Origin: an uncultured Lachnospiraceae bacterium
GTDB lineage: Bacteria > Bacillota > Clostridia > Lachnospirales > Lachnospiraceae
DNA: 64,000 nt
Direction of reading: 5' to 3'
Assembly: GCA_946554445.1 (NCBI GenBank)
Contig: CAMNSD010000012.1
Span: 1 to 64,000, forward strand
Part shown: piece by piece, positions 8,299 through 17,867 of the stretch
Numbering within the stretch: the stretch's first letter is position 1
How the letters are laid out: every line of letters starts with the position of its first letter
Program-made: the position numbers and the translations under genes
The notes under the pieces: generated by a model
Database searches by the model: none
What the model was told of the DNA's origin: nothing
Seen by the model: the letters and a program-made list of their open reading frames with translations, nothing else

Positions 8299-9186
8299 AT
8301 GAGTGAAGTAAAATGGAACGATCGCTTTAATATTGGTGTGGAGATTGTGGACCATGCGCACAAGAAACTTTTTTCTATCGTGGGAAAGCTGCTGAGCCTG
8401 ACGGAAGACGCAGAGAAGCAGAAACACGCCTGCCAGGAGGGTATTAAATATTTCAAAAGCTATACCATGAAGCACTTTGCGGAAGAAGAAGCCTATATGA
8501 AAAAAATTGGCTACCCGGATTATGAGATTCACAAGCGCCTGCATGACAATATGCAGAATCACACGCTTCCTGCGCTGGAAGAAGAGATGGAATCACAGAA
8601 TTATTCTGCGGAGTCTATCCAGCATTTCCTGGGTATTTGCGTGGGTTGGCTGAATGCACACATCATGATCGAGGACTATGCCATCACAGGAAAGACTTCC
8701 CATAAATGGGTACATAAGGCCTCGGAAGACGAACTGGTCTCCCTGGAAAAAGCAGTAATCCAGACATTCCACGAACTGTTTCGGCTGGAAGCGGAACTTG
8801 TCAGCGACAATTACAGCGGTGAAGATTTTGCTTCCGGAAAGGCTCTGTGTTATCGGTTAAAATATCAGAAGCAGGACGGACATAACAGGCAGGTGGTTTT
8901 AATCTATGAAGAACAGATGGTTTTTAAGCTGATCAGCGAGCTTTTGGGCAAGCAGGTTGACAGAGTCGATAAAACCATTGTGGAGGCGATGAAACTCATC
9001 TCCGATAAGTTTATGGGCTGTATGGAGACACATTTTGCCGAGAGGGAAAGGGATAAACTGGAAAAAATCAATACCCTGACCTTTGAACAGGTGGTCAGGG
9101 CATTTGAGTTTGAAAAACAGTATCCGCCTTACAGTCTCTTATTCCGCACGGAGAAGGGTGATTATTTTGCTATGTGCATCAAATAA
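8299..9186 (+). CDS. bacteriohemerythrin with C-terminal CheX-like domain
   Basis: Residues 1-135 form a hemerythrin domain with the di-iron ligand pattern (VDHAHKKLF, then KHFAEEEAYM, then HKRLHDNM, then H-x4-D in AHIMIEDYA), a non-heme O2-binding four-helix bundle. The remaining about 155 residues resemble CheX-type phosphatase/effector domains, especially MVFKLISELLG followed by DKTIVEAMKLISDKFMG. That second assignment is inference. The ATG at 8299 follows AAAGGAAATAGAG; the longer frame from 8206 is not used. It is convergent with the hybrid kinase gene, whose stop is 7 bases away, so a common redox-signalling role is conceivable. Confidence 0.8.
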   Translation: MSEVKWNDRFNIGVEIVDHAHKKLFSIVGKLLSLTEDAEKQKHACQEGIKYFKSYTMKHFAEEEAYMKKIGYPDYEIHKRLHDNMQNHTLPALEEEMESQNYSAESIQHFLGICVGWLNAHIMIEDYAITGKTSHKWVHKASEDELVSLEKAVIQTFHELFRLEAELVSDNYSGEDFASGKALCYRLKYQKQDGHNRQVVLIYEEQMVFKLISELLGKQVDRVDKTIVEAMKLISDKFMGCMETHFAERERDKLEKINTLTFEQVVRAFEFEKQYPPYSLLFRTEKGDYFAMCIK

Positions 9187-9192
9187 AAATCT

Positions 9193-11001
9193 TTAAATCC
9201 AGTTTTCCAGTGTTTTGGCAAGTTGATCAATATCCAGCGGTTTGGAAATGTGTGCGTTCATCCCGGCGTTTCTGGACATGGCCACATCCTCCGCGAAAGC
9301 GTTGGCGGACAGGCCGATGATCGGAAGGTGTCTTGTGTAGCTGCGGTCCAGCGCGCGGATGGCGCTGGCGGCTTCGTAACCGTTCATAATTGGCATCCGG
9401 ATATCCATGAAAATGATATCGTAATATCCGTCCGGATGATCCGCCACCATGTCCACGGCGAGTTTGCCGTTCTCGGCAGTCTCAATCTGGATACCGCTCA
9501 TGCCGAGGATTTCCGAGGCAATCTCCAGATTCAATTCATTGTCATCCACAATCAGTACCCGTTTGCTTGAATAGTCGGCTTTTGCGAGATCGGCAAGCTG
9601 GTCTTTTGGTCTGGCGAAAGAACCTTCCCCGATGGGAGTCGGCACGTTGTTCAGATCCTGCAGCTCCAGGAAAATCGTGATGATAAACCGGGTGCCTTCC
9701 CCCGGATTACTTTCCACCTTGATATCCCCGTGCATCATTTCGATGATATTTTTGGTGATGGCCATCCCCAGTCCGGTTCCCTGTACATTGGTGGCGTGTT
9801 CATCTTTTTCCCGCTCAAAGGGCTGGAAGATTCTTGACAGAAATTCTTCCGACATGCCGATTCCATTATCTTCAAAAATGAATTCATAGCAGCCGTACCC
9901 CTTTTTCCCGGATGTCTTTTCCGAGATGGAGATACTTAAGATTCCGCCGTCGGGGGTATATTTCACTGCATTTCCCAGAATATTTAAAAATACCTGCCGG
10001 ATGCGCAGACTGTCGCCAATCACGTGCGAGTGGGTGATATCCATGGAGCGAATATTCAGATGATGATTGCGCTCTGCGATCTGGGGCCTAATCATGTCAA
10101 GAGAGGTCTCGATCAGGTTGGAAAGGTTAAATTCCTCTTTGGCGAGCGTTGTCTTACCGCTCTCAATCTGGCTCATATCCAGCACGTCATTGATCAACGC
10201 AAGCAGATGACGGCTGGAAGAAGAAATCTTGCCAAGGCAGTCCAGAACACGCTCCTTATCGTCAATGTGCGCGATGGCAATGGTGGTCATGCCCATAATG
10301 CCGTTCATGGGCGTGCGGATATCGTGGGACATCTTAGAGAGGAAATTCGTCTTGGCAGCGTTGGCCTGGTTGGCCGACTCATACGCCACCCGCAGGGCAG
10401 CATTGCTCTCAGAGAGGGCTGTGTTGGCCTGCTCCAAGGATTCCAGTCTTCCCTCTTGGTTTTTTAAGGTGATGGCAATAAAAGTTCCGAGGATCTGAAG
10501 CGTCTCAGCGACTCTCTGGGAAGTCTTGACCGGCGAATTGTCCACACCGAGGAAACCGAGCAGATGATTGTCTACCATGATGGGCGCTTCCACCACATTG
10601 GAGATATTCTGCGGTTTTAAAATATCATAGATAGCGGGATGAGATTCTTTGATGGACTCCACTTCGGAAATGATGATACAGTCCCCGTGGATCAGGACAT
10701 CCGTCCACGCGGATACGGTGTGCAGATCCACTTCCTGCAGGTTGTTTTTTTCAGGACTTATGTCGGGAGCACACCATTCGAAAGTGTTGGCATAGTGGGT
10801 GCCCTTATCTTCAAAAATATAAGCACGTTCCGCATTCACGAAGCTGCCGATGGCGGCAAGCATCCCCTGGATTGCCGTGGGAATATCTTCCGAGCGGCTT
10901 AAGATGGCGGCTTGCTCGTAGATCAATTCATGTGTCCTTTGCAGTTCAGTAATGTTGTCCTTGTTGCGGACGGTTTCTTGTGTTGTGATATCTTTTGTCA
11001 T
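9193..11001 (-). CDS. hybrid sensor histidine kinase/response regulator
   Basis: The 602-residue protein has an N-terminal GAF domain (about 30-180), a coiled-coil linker, a HisKA dimerisation domain with phospho-acceptor His226 in SHDIRTPMNG, a HATPase domain (NILGNAVKYTPDGG and GTGLGMAITK), and a receiver domain with Asp533 in FMDIRMP. No membrane segment is seen, so it is probably cytosolic. Phosphate would pass from His to the internal receiver; an output partner is not encoded nearby. The start codon at 11001 has only a weak ribosome site (GCGAG). Confidence 0.9.
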   Translation of the reverse strand: MTKDITTQETVRNKDNITELQRTHELIYEQAAILSRSEDIPTAIQGMLAAIGSFVNAERAYIFEDKGTHYANTFEWCAPDISPEKNNLQEVDLHTVSAWTDVLIHGDCIIISEVESIKESHPAIYDILKPQNISNVVEAPIMVDNHLLGFLGVDNSPVKTSQRVAETLQILGTFIAITLKNQEGRLESLEQANTALSESNAALRVAYESANQANAAKTNFLSKMSHDIRTPMNGIMGMTTIAIAHIDDKERVLDCLGKISSSSRHLLALINDVLDMSQIESGKTTLAKEEFNLSNLIETSLDMIRPQIAERNHHLNIRSMDITHSHVIGDSLRIRQVFLNILGNAVKYTPDGGILSISISEKTSGKKGYGCYEFIFEDNGIGMSEEFLSRIFQPFEREKDEHATNVQGTGLGMAITKNIIEMMHGDIKVESNPGEGTRFIITIFLELQDLNNVPTPIGEGSFARPKDQLADLAKADYSSKRVLIVDDNELNLEIASEILGMSGIQIETAENGKLAVDMVADHPDGYYDIIFMDIRMPIMNGYEAASAIRALDRSYTRHLPIIGLSANAFAEDVAMSRNAGMNAHISKPLDIDQLAKTLENWI

Positions 11002-11340
11002 AGTTGTGTATTCTCGCTTTGTTTTTATTAAATTATTTTATATCCGAAATGAAAATTGAGTTGTTGAAAAAATATCTCACTGCCTATTTGGGTATGCGAA
11101 GCAAATTGCTTTATATATTACATCGGAATATAAACAGTTTGAGTATAACATAGGCACAATCAAAAAGCTAGTTTTGTAATGTTTAATTTATTGCTGGCAA
11201 CGTATTTTTATGCATAACTAAGAAATATACCTTGATCAAAAAATTTCATTATTGCTTTGTAGATGGGCGTTTGACTTAAAATTGGAGAAAATGGCCTATA
11301 TTTCCCGTGTTTTTTACACATTATTTAAGTATATTTATGC
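11002..11340. other. gene-free stretch between divergent units
   Basis: This AT-rich spacer separates the hybrid kinase and the amino-acid transporter. It contains a partial GCGAAGC repeat half (TGCGAAGCAAATTGC near 11095) but no supported gene. Confidence 0.5.
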
Positions 11341-11369
11341 TTTTCATTAGAAGGGCGTTGTGATATAAT
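11341..11369 (+). promoter_or_regulatory. extended -10 promoter for the first ABC operon
   Basis: TGaTATAAT at 11361-11369 is a full extended -10 element; TTTTCA at 11341-11346 is a weak -35 at 17 bases. It drives the transporter genes starting at 11459, giving a leader of about 85 bases. Confidence 0.6.
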
Positions 11370-11458
11370 GCGATTCAGAATCAGAAAGTAAATCGATTTT
11401 ACAGATAAAACCGACAGGATGCGAAGCGGCAGGCCGGCGGTGAAAGGATGAAGAACAA

Positions 11459-12148
11459 ATGGCAGAGTGGGCGGCGAATTTCAGTGACCTTTTTTATAAA
11501 TGTTTTATTAGAGAGGATCGATATAAACTGCTCTTAAGCGGTATCGGCGTGACCATCAAGGTATCCCTTCTGGCGGTCATCATCGGTATACTGATCGGTA
11601 TGCTGATTGCCATGTGTAACCTGTCCAGAAGAAAGATTCTGCGGTTTATCGGCGGCGTCTATACGGATGTGATTCGGGGAACGCCCTCCGTGACACAGCT
11701 GATGATCATTTACTTCGTGATCTTTGCTTCGGTGCAGCTGGATAAATGGATCATTGCAGCGATTGCCTTCGGCATTAATTCCGGCGCCTATGTGTCTGAG
11801 ATCATTCGGGCGGGTATCCTGTCCATTGACAAAGGACAGACGGAGGCGGGTAGATCTCTGGGTTTGAGCGCTTTTCAGACCATGAGCAGGATTGTTATTC
11901 CCCAGGCGGTGAAGAATATTTTTCCGGCTCTGTGCAACGAATTTATCGTGTTGATCAAGGAGACTGCTATAGTCGGTTATGTGGGACTGATGGATATCCA
12001 GAAGGCGGGCGACTTCATCAAGAGCGCTACCTTTATCGCATTCATGCCGTTGATCGGTACGGCAGTCATCTATTATGTGCTCATTAAGATACTGACCTTG
12101 CTGCTTGGCAGGATAGAGGCAAGGCTTCGTAAGGCTGATGCCAGGTAG
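11459..12148 (+). CDS. polar amino-acid ABC transporter permease
   Basis: The 229-residue HisM/GlnP-type permease has five or six membrane helices, the family signature DVIRGTPSVTQLM near the N terminus and the EAA loop (EAGRSLGLSAFQTMSRIVIPQA) that docks the ATPase. A GAAAGGATG site precedes ATG 11459. It is followed after 12 bases by the ATPase gene and then by the binding protein, an order permease-ATPase-binding protein. Confidence 0.9.
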   Translation: MAEWAANFSDLFYKCFIREDRYKLLLSGIGVTIKVSLLAVIIGILIGMLIAMCNLSRRKILRFIGGVYTDVIRGTPSVTQLMIIYFVIFASVQLDKWIIAAIAFGINSGAYVSEIIRAGILSIDKGQTEAGRSLGLSAFQTMSRIVIPQAVKNIFPALCNEFIVLIKETAIVGYVGLMDIQKAGDFIKSATFIAFMPLIGTAVIYYVLIKILTLLLGRIEARLRKADAR

Positions 12149-12160
12149 GAGGAAGAGGCC

Positions 12161-12883
12161 ATGATCAAGGTAAAGAACTTACATAAAACATTTGAAAATC
12201 TCAATGTGCTGGACGGAATTGATGAACATATCACACCGGGAGAAGTGGTGGTGGTGATCGGTCCTTCCGGTTCCGGCAAGAGTACCTTTTTAAGATGCTT
12301 AAATCTGTTGGAGACAGCTACCGAGGGTGAGATTTATGTGGATGATGAACTGATCACAGCGCCGAAGGTGGATGTGAACCGAGTACGCCAGAAGATGGGA
12401 ATGGTGTTTCAGCAGTTTAACCTGTTTCCCCATTTAACCATTATGGAGAACATCACCCTGGCGCCAGTGCTTTTAAAGAAGATGACCAAGGAAGAGGCTG
12501 TAAAGCGCGGCCAGGAACTCTTAGAGCGTGTCAATCTGGCGGAGAAGGCGGATGCCTATCCCGCGCAGCTTTCCGGCGGACAGAAACAGCGTGTGGCCAT
12601 TGCCAGGGCATTGGCGATGGATCCGGAGATTATGCTCTTTGACGAGCCCACATCGGCCCTGGATCCGGAAATGGTCGGTGAGGTGCTGGATGTTATGAAA
12701 GACCTGGCTAAGTCAGGGATGACCATGGTGATTGTTACCCATGAGATGGGTTTCGCCAGGGAAGTGGCTTCCAGAGTGCTGTTCATCGATCAGGGTGTGA
12801 TCATGGAGAGCGGTACGCCAGAAGAAGTCTTTGGCAATCCGCAGAATGAGAGGACGAAGAACTTCTTGAGTAAGGTGCTTTGA
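12161..12883 (+). CDS. polar amino-acid ABC transporter ATPase
   Basis: A GlnQ/HisP-type ATPase of 240 residues. It shows Walker [11 protein letters not shown]-loop QQFNLFPH, signature LSGGQKQR, Walker B IMLFDEP and the switch histidine in VTHEMGF. GGAGGAAGAGGCC precedes its ATG. It energises the permease encoded just upstream; substrate class is inferred from the binding protein. Confidence 0.93.
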   Translation: MIKVKNLHKTFENLNVLDGIDEHITPGEVVVVIGPSGSGKSTFLRCLNLLETATEGEIYVDDELITAPKVDVNRVRQKMGMVFQQFNLFPHLTIMENITLAPVLLKKMTKEEAVKRGQELLERVNLAEKADAYPAQLSGGQKQRVAIARALAMDPEIMLFDEPTSALDPEMVGEVLDVMKDLAKSGMTMVIVTHEMGFAREVASRVLFIDQGVIMESGTPEEVFGNPQNERTKNFLSKVL

Positions 12884-13071
12884 TAAAGGTGTACTAAATG
12901 TCTGTGTCGGGTAGATGCCCGGCAGAAGAATTTGGGTATTATGCCGATAATTATATGACAAAAACAGATATCGGTTTATAATACATTATGCAGCGGCAGG
13001 ATGGAGATCCGGATTTTCTTTTGAAACGAAAGACCTTACAACCTGCAAAAATTTCAGAGGAGGATAAGATT

Positions 13072-13842
13072 ATGAAAAAAGCAACAAAAGTAATGGCACT
13101 TGCAGCGGCAATGGTAATGCTGGCAGGTACACTGACAGCCTGCGGCGGCTCCGGCAAAGGTGGCAAAATCACTTTCGGCACCAATGCGGAATTCCCGCCC
13201 TTTGAGTTTGTGGCGTCCCAGGGCGTGATCGACCAGTATGACGGTATCGATATGGCTATCGCCAAGAATATCGCAGAGCAGAACGGCATGACGGCGGCAA
13301 TCGAGAATATGGAGTTCGACTCCCTCTTGGTGGCGCTGCAGAATGGTCAGATCGATGCGGTTATCGCAGGTATGACAGCCACAGATGAGAGAAGGGAGAC
13401 CGTAGACTTCTCTACCACTTATTATACGGCGACACAGGTTATGATCGTGAAAGAGGATTCTGATATTGCAACAGCGGCCGATATGGCTGATAAGAAGATC
13501 TGTGTGATACAGGGTTATACCGGTGAGATCTGCGTTCAGGATATGGGTTATCCTTATGAGGCTTTCAAAAAGGGTACAGAGGCAGTTATGGAACTGGTGA
13601 ACGGCAAGTGTGACGTAGTCGTGATCGATTCCGCTACCGCTCAGAAGTATGTGAGTGACAATGAGGGCTTAAAGATTGTGGAAGATGCCAGCGCATTTGA
13701 GTCCGAAGAGTACGCGATTGCAGTGCAGAAGGGCAATACCGAACTGCTTGAGAAGATCAATAAATCTATTGAGGGCATGTTAGCCGACGGCACCATCAAT
13801 GAACTGGCAGTGAAGTATACAGAGGCTGTTTCCGAGGAGTAA
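13072..13842 (+). CDS. amino-acid ABC transporter substrate-binding lipoprotein
   Basis: A signal peptide with lipobox LTACG marks a lipoprotein. The mature part is a standard SBP_bac_3 protein with lobe 1 first (ITFGTNAEFPPFEF ... GMTATDERRETVDFS), then the hinge and lobe 2 (KICVIQGYTGEI ... EEYAIAVQKGNTELLEKIN), and a return to the end of lobe 2. The ATG at 13072 follows AGAGGAGGATAAG; the longer frame from 12988 is not used. The protein gives a useful reference for the permuted homologue at 39474. Confidence 0.92.
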   Translation: MKKATKVMALAAAMVMLAGTLTACGGSGKGGKITFGTNAEFPPFEFVASQGVIDQYDGIDMAIAKNIAEQNGMTAAIENMEFDSLLVALQNGQIDAVIAGMTATDERRETVDFSTTYYTATQVMIVKEDSDIATAADMADKKICVIQGYTGEICVQDMGYPYEAFKKGTEAVMELVNGKCDVVVIDSATAQKYVSDNEGLKIVEDASAFESEEYAIAVQKGNTELLEKINKSIEGMLADGTINELAVKYTEAVSEE

Positions 13843-14450
13843 GATTTTGAAGTGTGGCCGGGATACCAAAGCTGATGGGAGTTGCAGATGCGTTGACAGG
13901 AGTCAGCAGGTGGGTTGGCAGGTATACGGGCCGGCCGGTTTTTGTAGAAAGTGATTAGACCATATGTAGGTTTTCCCTGGTAGGCAGATACCGGGGAAAA
14001 CCGTTTGGCTAACATAGGGATGTTTCGTAAAGCCTGGGTATTCATCGTTTGCTTTCAAAGTTTTTCTAATGATTATGTCTGCGGGTATCTGTGCAGGTAT
14101 TTGATCAGAAGTTTTCTAAGGATGTTCTATTATCATAGGGTGGCATTATATTTATGTATGTCTTGTCGCTACCATATCCTGTTTATTTCCACGAGTAAAG
14201 AACTAAGTGACTGTTTTCAGACATTTGACTATTTTGTGAATGTTGTTTACTTTACAGATCATTTAGAATTATAATGAATGAAAATTGACAGTACTTAGGA
14301 ACTGTGTATGAATATTGATAATCTATGTTTGGCATTTGAGTTAGAAGACAGTTTTACAGATGAGATTCTGCATGTCATAATACGGCACATCCGGCGCGAT
14401 ACCATCAGATAGCGCTATGCTTTTAATAAGTTTCGGAAGGACATTTACTT
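13843..14450. other. 608-base gene-poor spacer
   Basis: Between the binding protein and recQ I see no convincing gene. The small frame at 14005-14274 has no ribosome site and odd composition. The only structure is the hairpin at 13969-14002. Confidence 0.5.
13969..14002 (+). terminator. strong hairpin after the first ABC operon
   Basis: A 14-base stem (13969-13982 with 13989-14002, one wobble) closes a 6-base loop. Only GTTTGG follows, so it lacks a proper T-run; it is a weak intrinsic terminator or a 3'-end stabilising hairpin. Confidence 0.45.
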
Positions 14451-16349
14451 ATGACAAAATATGATATTTTGCAAAAATACTACGGTTATCATTCTTTTAG
14501 AGAGGGACAGGAAGTCCTGATCGATCATATTCTGGAAGGCAAGGACGTGCTGGGTATCATGCCTACCGGTGCAGGAAAATCCGTCTGCTATCAGGTGCCG
14601 GCGCTCCTTCTGCCGGGCATCACGTTGGTGATCTCGCCCCTGATATCCCTGATGAAAGACCAGGTGCAGTCCCTCAACCAGGCAGGTGTTCATGCCGCTT
14701 ACATTAACAGTTCCCTCACCGAGAACCAGGTGGCCAAAGCCCTTACCTATGCCAGTCAGGGCCGGTATAAGATCATCTATGTAGCGCCGGAACGATTGGA
14801 GACAGAGCGTTTCCTACATTTCGCAAAATCTGTGGATATTAGTATGGTGGCTGTGGATGAGGCGCACTGTATCTCCCAGTGGGGACAGGACTTCCGTCCC
14901 AGTTATCTGAACATCGTGCAGTTTGTCAGACAACTTCCTAAACGGCCTATCCTAAGCGCCTTTACGGCTACGGCTACCGGGGAAGTGAAGGACGACATTA
15001 TCTGTGTGCTTGGTCTGGATGATCCCAAGACTTTGGTGACTGGATTTGACAGACAGAACCTTTTCTTCGCTGTGGAACACGTCAAGAGCAGGACCAGATA
15101 CCTGCAGCACTATATAGCAGACCACCCTCAGGAGAGCGGCATTATCTACTGCGCCACCAGAAAAAACGTGGAAAAAGTTTATGAGACTTTACAAAAAGAA
15201 GGCATAGCGGTGACCAGATACCATGCGGGCCTCACCAACGAGGAGCGCCGCCAGAACCAGGATGATTTTATCTATGATCGAAAACCTGTGATCGTGGCCA
15301 CCAATGCCTTCGGTATGGGCATCGACAAGTCTAATGTGCGCTATGTACTTCACTATAATATGCCTCAGAGTATGGAGAACTATTACCAGGAAGCGGGACG
15401 CGCCGGGCGGGACGGCGAGCCTTCCGATTGTATTCTCCTTTATTCTGCACAGGATATCATGATCAACCGTTTCCTTCTGGAAAATAAAGAAGTTAATCCT
15501 AATTTTACGGAAGAAGAGAACAGGACTATCCGCGAACGGGATGAAAAACGCCTGCAGATCATGAATTTCTACTGCAATACCAAAGAATGCCTGCGGACCT
15601 ATATCCTGCGCTATTTCGGGGAAGAGAGCAGGGGCGCCTGCGGAAAATGCGGGAACTGCCAGAAACATTATGTGGAGAAAGACATGACTAAAGAGGCCCG
15701 GCAGGTGATTCAGTGCCTGGAAGACCTGGATGAAAGGTACGGCATCAATGTGGTCGTGGGAACCCTGCTTGGTGGGAAAAGTGCAAAACTGCGGGAATAT
15801 CGGGTGGAGCGTTATTCTTCTTACGGCGCATTGAGCAAACTTCGGGAACAGGAAATCAAAGACCTAATCGGACAGATGATGCAGGAAGGATACTTAAAGC
15901 AGACACGGGATAAATATGCCCTCTTACAGACCACCGGTAAGGCTCAGGATATCATGGATGGTCTTTGTCCTGTTATGGTAAAAATGGAACCCAGGAGCAG
16001 CCGGATTGTGGAGGAAGACGATAGGATCAAAGGGACGGGCAAAAGGCGTTCCGACATCCTCAACACCAGAGGACTTGAGTTTTTCGATATCCTGCGCGGC
16101 CTGCGCATGAACATTGCCCGCGAGGAGAGTCTGCCGCCGTATCTGGTCTTTTCGGATAAGACGTTAGTGGACATGTGTGTGCGCCTGCCCATGAACCGGG
16201 AAGAGATGATGGAAGTAAACGGAATGGGAGCCTTTAAGTATGAGAAGTATGGGGAGCGGTTTTTGGAGTGCATTTTGGAACATACTGGAGGGATTCGGGA
16301 GAAGTTTTATTTTGGGGAATTGAGTGAGGTGTTGGGGCGGAAGAGGTGA
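14451..16349 (+). CDS. recQ: ATP-dependent DNA helicase RecQ
   Basis: The 632-residue protein has all RecQ regions: Walker A MPTGAGKS with Lys43, DEAH box at 136-139 followed by the aromatic-rich loop CISQWGQDFR, motif VI QEAGRAGRDGE, a four-cysteine zinc site (CNTKEC ... CGKCGNC), winged helix, and a C-terminal HRDC domain (PPYLVFSDKTLVDMC). It unwinds recombination intermediates and stalled forks. The start follows TCGGAAGGACATTT. Length is normal for Firmicute RecQ. Confidence 0.95.
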   Translation: MTKYDILQKYYGYHSFREGQEVLIDHILEGKDVLGIMPTGAGKSVCYQVPALLLPGITLVISPLISLMKDQVQSLNQAGVHAAYINSSLTENQVAKALTYASQGRYKIIYVAPERLETERFLHFAKSVDISMVAVDEAHCISQWGQDFRPSYLNIVQFVRQLPKRPILSAFTATATGEVKDDIICVLGLDDPKTLVTGFDRQNLFFAVEHVKSRTRYLQHYIADHPQESGIIYCATRKNVEKVYETLQKEGIAVTRYHAGLTNEERRQNQDDFIYDRKPVIVATNAFGMGIDKSNVRYVLHYNMPQSMENYYQEAGRAGRDGEPSDCILLYSAQDIMINRFLLENKEVNPNFTEEENRTIRERDEKRLQIMNFYCNTKECLRTYILRYFGEESRGACGKCGNCQKHYVEKDMTKEARQVIQCLEDLDERYGINVVVGTLLGGKSAKLREYRVERYSSYGALSKLREQEIKDLIGQMMQEGYLKQTRDKYALLQTTGKAQDIMDGLCPVMVKMEPRSSRIVEEDDRIKGTGKRRSDILNTRGLEFFDILRGLRMNIAREESLPPYLVFSDKTLVDMCVRLPMNREEMMEVNGMGAFKYEKYGERFLECILEHTGGIREKFYFGELSEVLGRKR

Positions 16350-16595
16350 GGGAAATGAAGCCTACATTCCATGAATTTAGTCCGTTTTATGGGACAATTA
16401 ATATGGTATACTTAATAAATAATGACATAGGTAATTGTGGAAATTATTATAGAAACAAATAAATGTTACTAGGAGATACTAAAAACCTATGAAATACTAT
16501 GAAACTTGAAAACTAAATTTCATTATGATATAGTAATATACAACTATTTATCTATTTCTATATATTGAAAGCATTTGAGTGGTATGAGGTGAATC
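16350..16595. other. AT-rich left flank of the restriction island
   Basis: Sequence composition drops in GC immediately after recQ and no gene is supported. It may hold the promoter of the island; a clear -35/-10 pair was not assigned. Confidence 0.4.
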
Positions 16596-16781
16596 GTGGA
16601 CGAGTACAATGAAAAACGGATAAGTATTGGAAAAGTGTCAGAATATATGAATGTAACCGAAGACACTGTATGAAATTGGATAAAAAGGACAGATATCTTT
16701 GAATATAAGATTGGAAAGTTGTGGAAGTTTAAGAAATCTTAATTGAATGCGTGGATTAAGAGAGGTAAAAGTGTAATATAG
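16596..16781 (+). pseudogene. broken excisionase-type HTH gene
   Basis: From GTG 16596 the frame reads ISIGKVSEYMNVTEDTV, then a TGA stop (16671-16673), then NWIKRTDIFEYKIGKLWKFK, then a TAA stop (16740-16742), then LNAWIKRGK and a TAG at 16779. This is the MerR/excisionase-like helix-turn-helix often found with restriction systems and integrated elements. Two in-frame stops show it is decayed. It may have been the controller or accessory gene of the neighbouring system. Confidence 0.75.
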
Positions 16782-16805
16782 ATTTTAAATAGGAAGGATA
16801 TAACT

Positions 16806-17867
16806 ATGGGTGAAAATATAGTAGCTGTGAGTTTATTTTCAGGGGCTGGTGGTCTTGACATAGCAAGTTTTATGGCGGGTGTCCCCGTAATATCAAGTAC
16901 AGATTTTGATAAAGATTGTATTGAAACCCTTAAGGCAAACGAAGAAATTTTTGGAAAGACAGAAATTCTTGAGGGTGATCTTCATCAGATGGATAGTAGT
17001 GTTTTTTCAGAAATTGTAAGGAAAAATAGGCCAAAACAATTTATCGTTATTGGTGGGGCACCATGTCAGCCGTTTTCCAAGGCAGGATACTGGGTTGGAA
17101 ACAACACGAGAAAGGGTATTAATGATGCAAGGGCTACACTGGTAAATGAATATTTAAGGGTGATTACAGATATTCAACCAGATGGTTTCGTGTTTGAAAA
17201 TGTTGAGAGTTTAATGCATCCGACAAATAAAGTCATTATAGATCGATTTCTTGAAATTATTATAGGAGCCGGATATGATTATCGGATTGTTAGAGCGAAC
17301 GCATTGGAATACGGAGTTCCACAAAGAAGGAAAAGGATGTTTATTATAGGCACCAAAGGGGCATTCAAATCGGATGAACCTATAAGAACACATTGTGCGC
17401 CAGAAAAGTGTGAGGAAACAGGACTCAAGCCATATGAAACAGTGGGAAAAGCAATAGCTGGATATGAAGGAGATGAATTTTTTGAGGAATATGAAGTCAC
17501 CAAAGGCGGTACATATTATGAGGATTTATGCGAGGTTCCGCCAGGACAAAACTATAAAGCATTGACTGCATGGGCAGGGTATCCAAATCCAAAATTTGTG
17601 GCAGATAAAAGATTTTGGAACTTTTTGCTTAAATTGTCCCCAGATCAACCGTCATGGACTGTTTGTGCACAGCCTGGTCCATGGGTAGGTCCATTCCATT
17701 GGGATAATAGAAGATTAAGAGCGCCGGAACTGGCAGCAATTCAAACATTTCCCAAAGGATATAAATTCTGTGGGACAAGGCGTTCAGTGCAAAAGCAGAT
17801 TGGCAATGCGGTTCCTTGTCTGATGGGAAAGGCGATGATTGAATATCTGAAGGAGAGTTTAGAATAA
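16806..17867 (+). CDS. C5-cytosine DNA methyltransferase 1
   Basis: The 353-residue enzyme has ordered C5-MTase motifs: I LFSGAGGLD, IV GGAPCQPFSK with catalytic Cys, VI FENVES, VIII YGVPQRRKRMFIIG and X QIGNAVP. Before motif IX it has a variable part (YPNPKFVADKRFWNFLLKLS) that closely resembles that of the next enzyme. It probably protects one strand of the recognition site. AAATAGGAAGGATATAACT precedes ATG. The stop overlaps the next ATG by one base (TAATG), so the pair is translationally coupled. Confidence 0.93.
   Translation: MGENIVAVSLFSGAGGLDIASFMAGVPVISSTDFDKDCIETLKANEEIFGKTEILEGDLHQMDSSVFSEIVRKNRPKQFIVIGGAPCQPFSKAGYWVGNNTRKGINDARATLVNEYLRVITDIQPDGFVFENVESLMHPTNKVIIDRFLEIIIGAGYDYRIVRANALEYGVPQRRKRMFIIGTKGAFKSDEPIRTHCAPEKCEETGLKPYETVGKAIAGYEGDEFFEEYEVTKGGTYYEDLCEVPPGQNYKALTAWAGYPNPKFVADKRFWNFLLKLSPDQPSWTVCAQPGPWVGPFHWDNRRLRAPELAAIQTFPKGYKFCGTRRSVQKQIGNAVPCLMGKAMIEYLKESLE

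Noticed and set aside
14005-14274. 89-codon plus-strand frame before recQ
   Set aside because: No ribosome site, aromatic-rich sequence typical of non-coding AT-rich DNA, no homology recognised.
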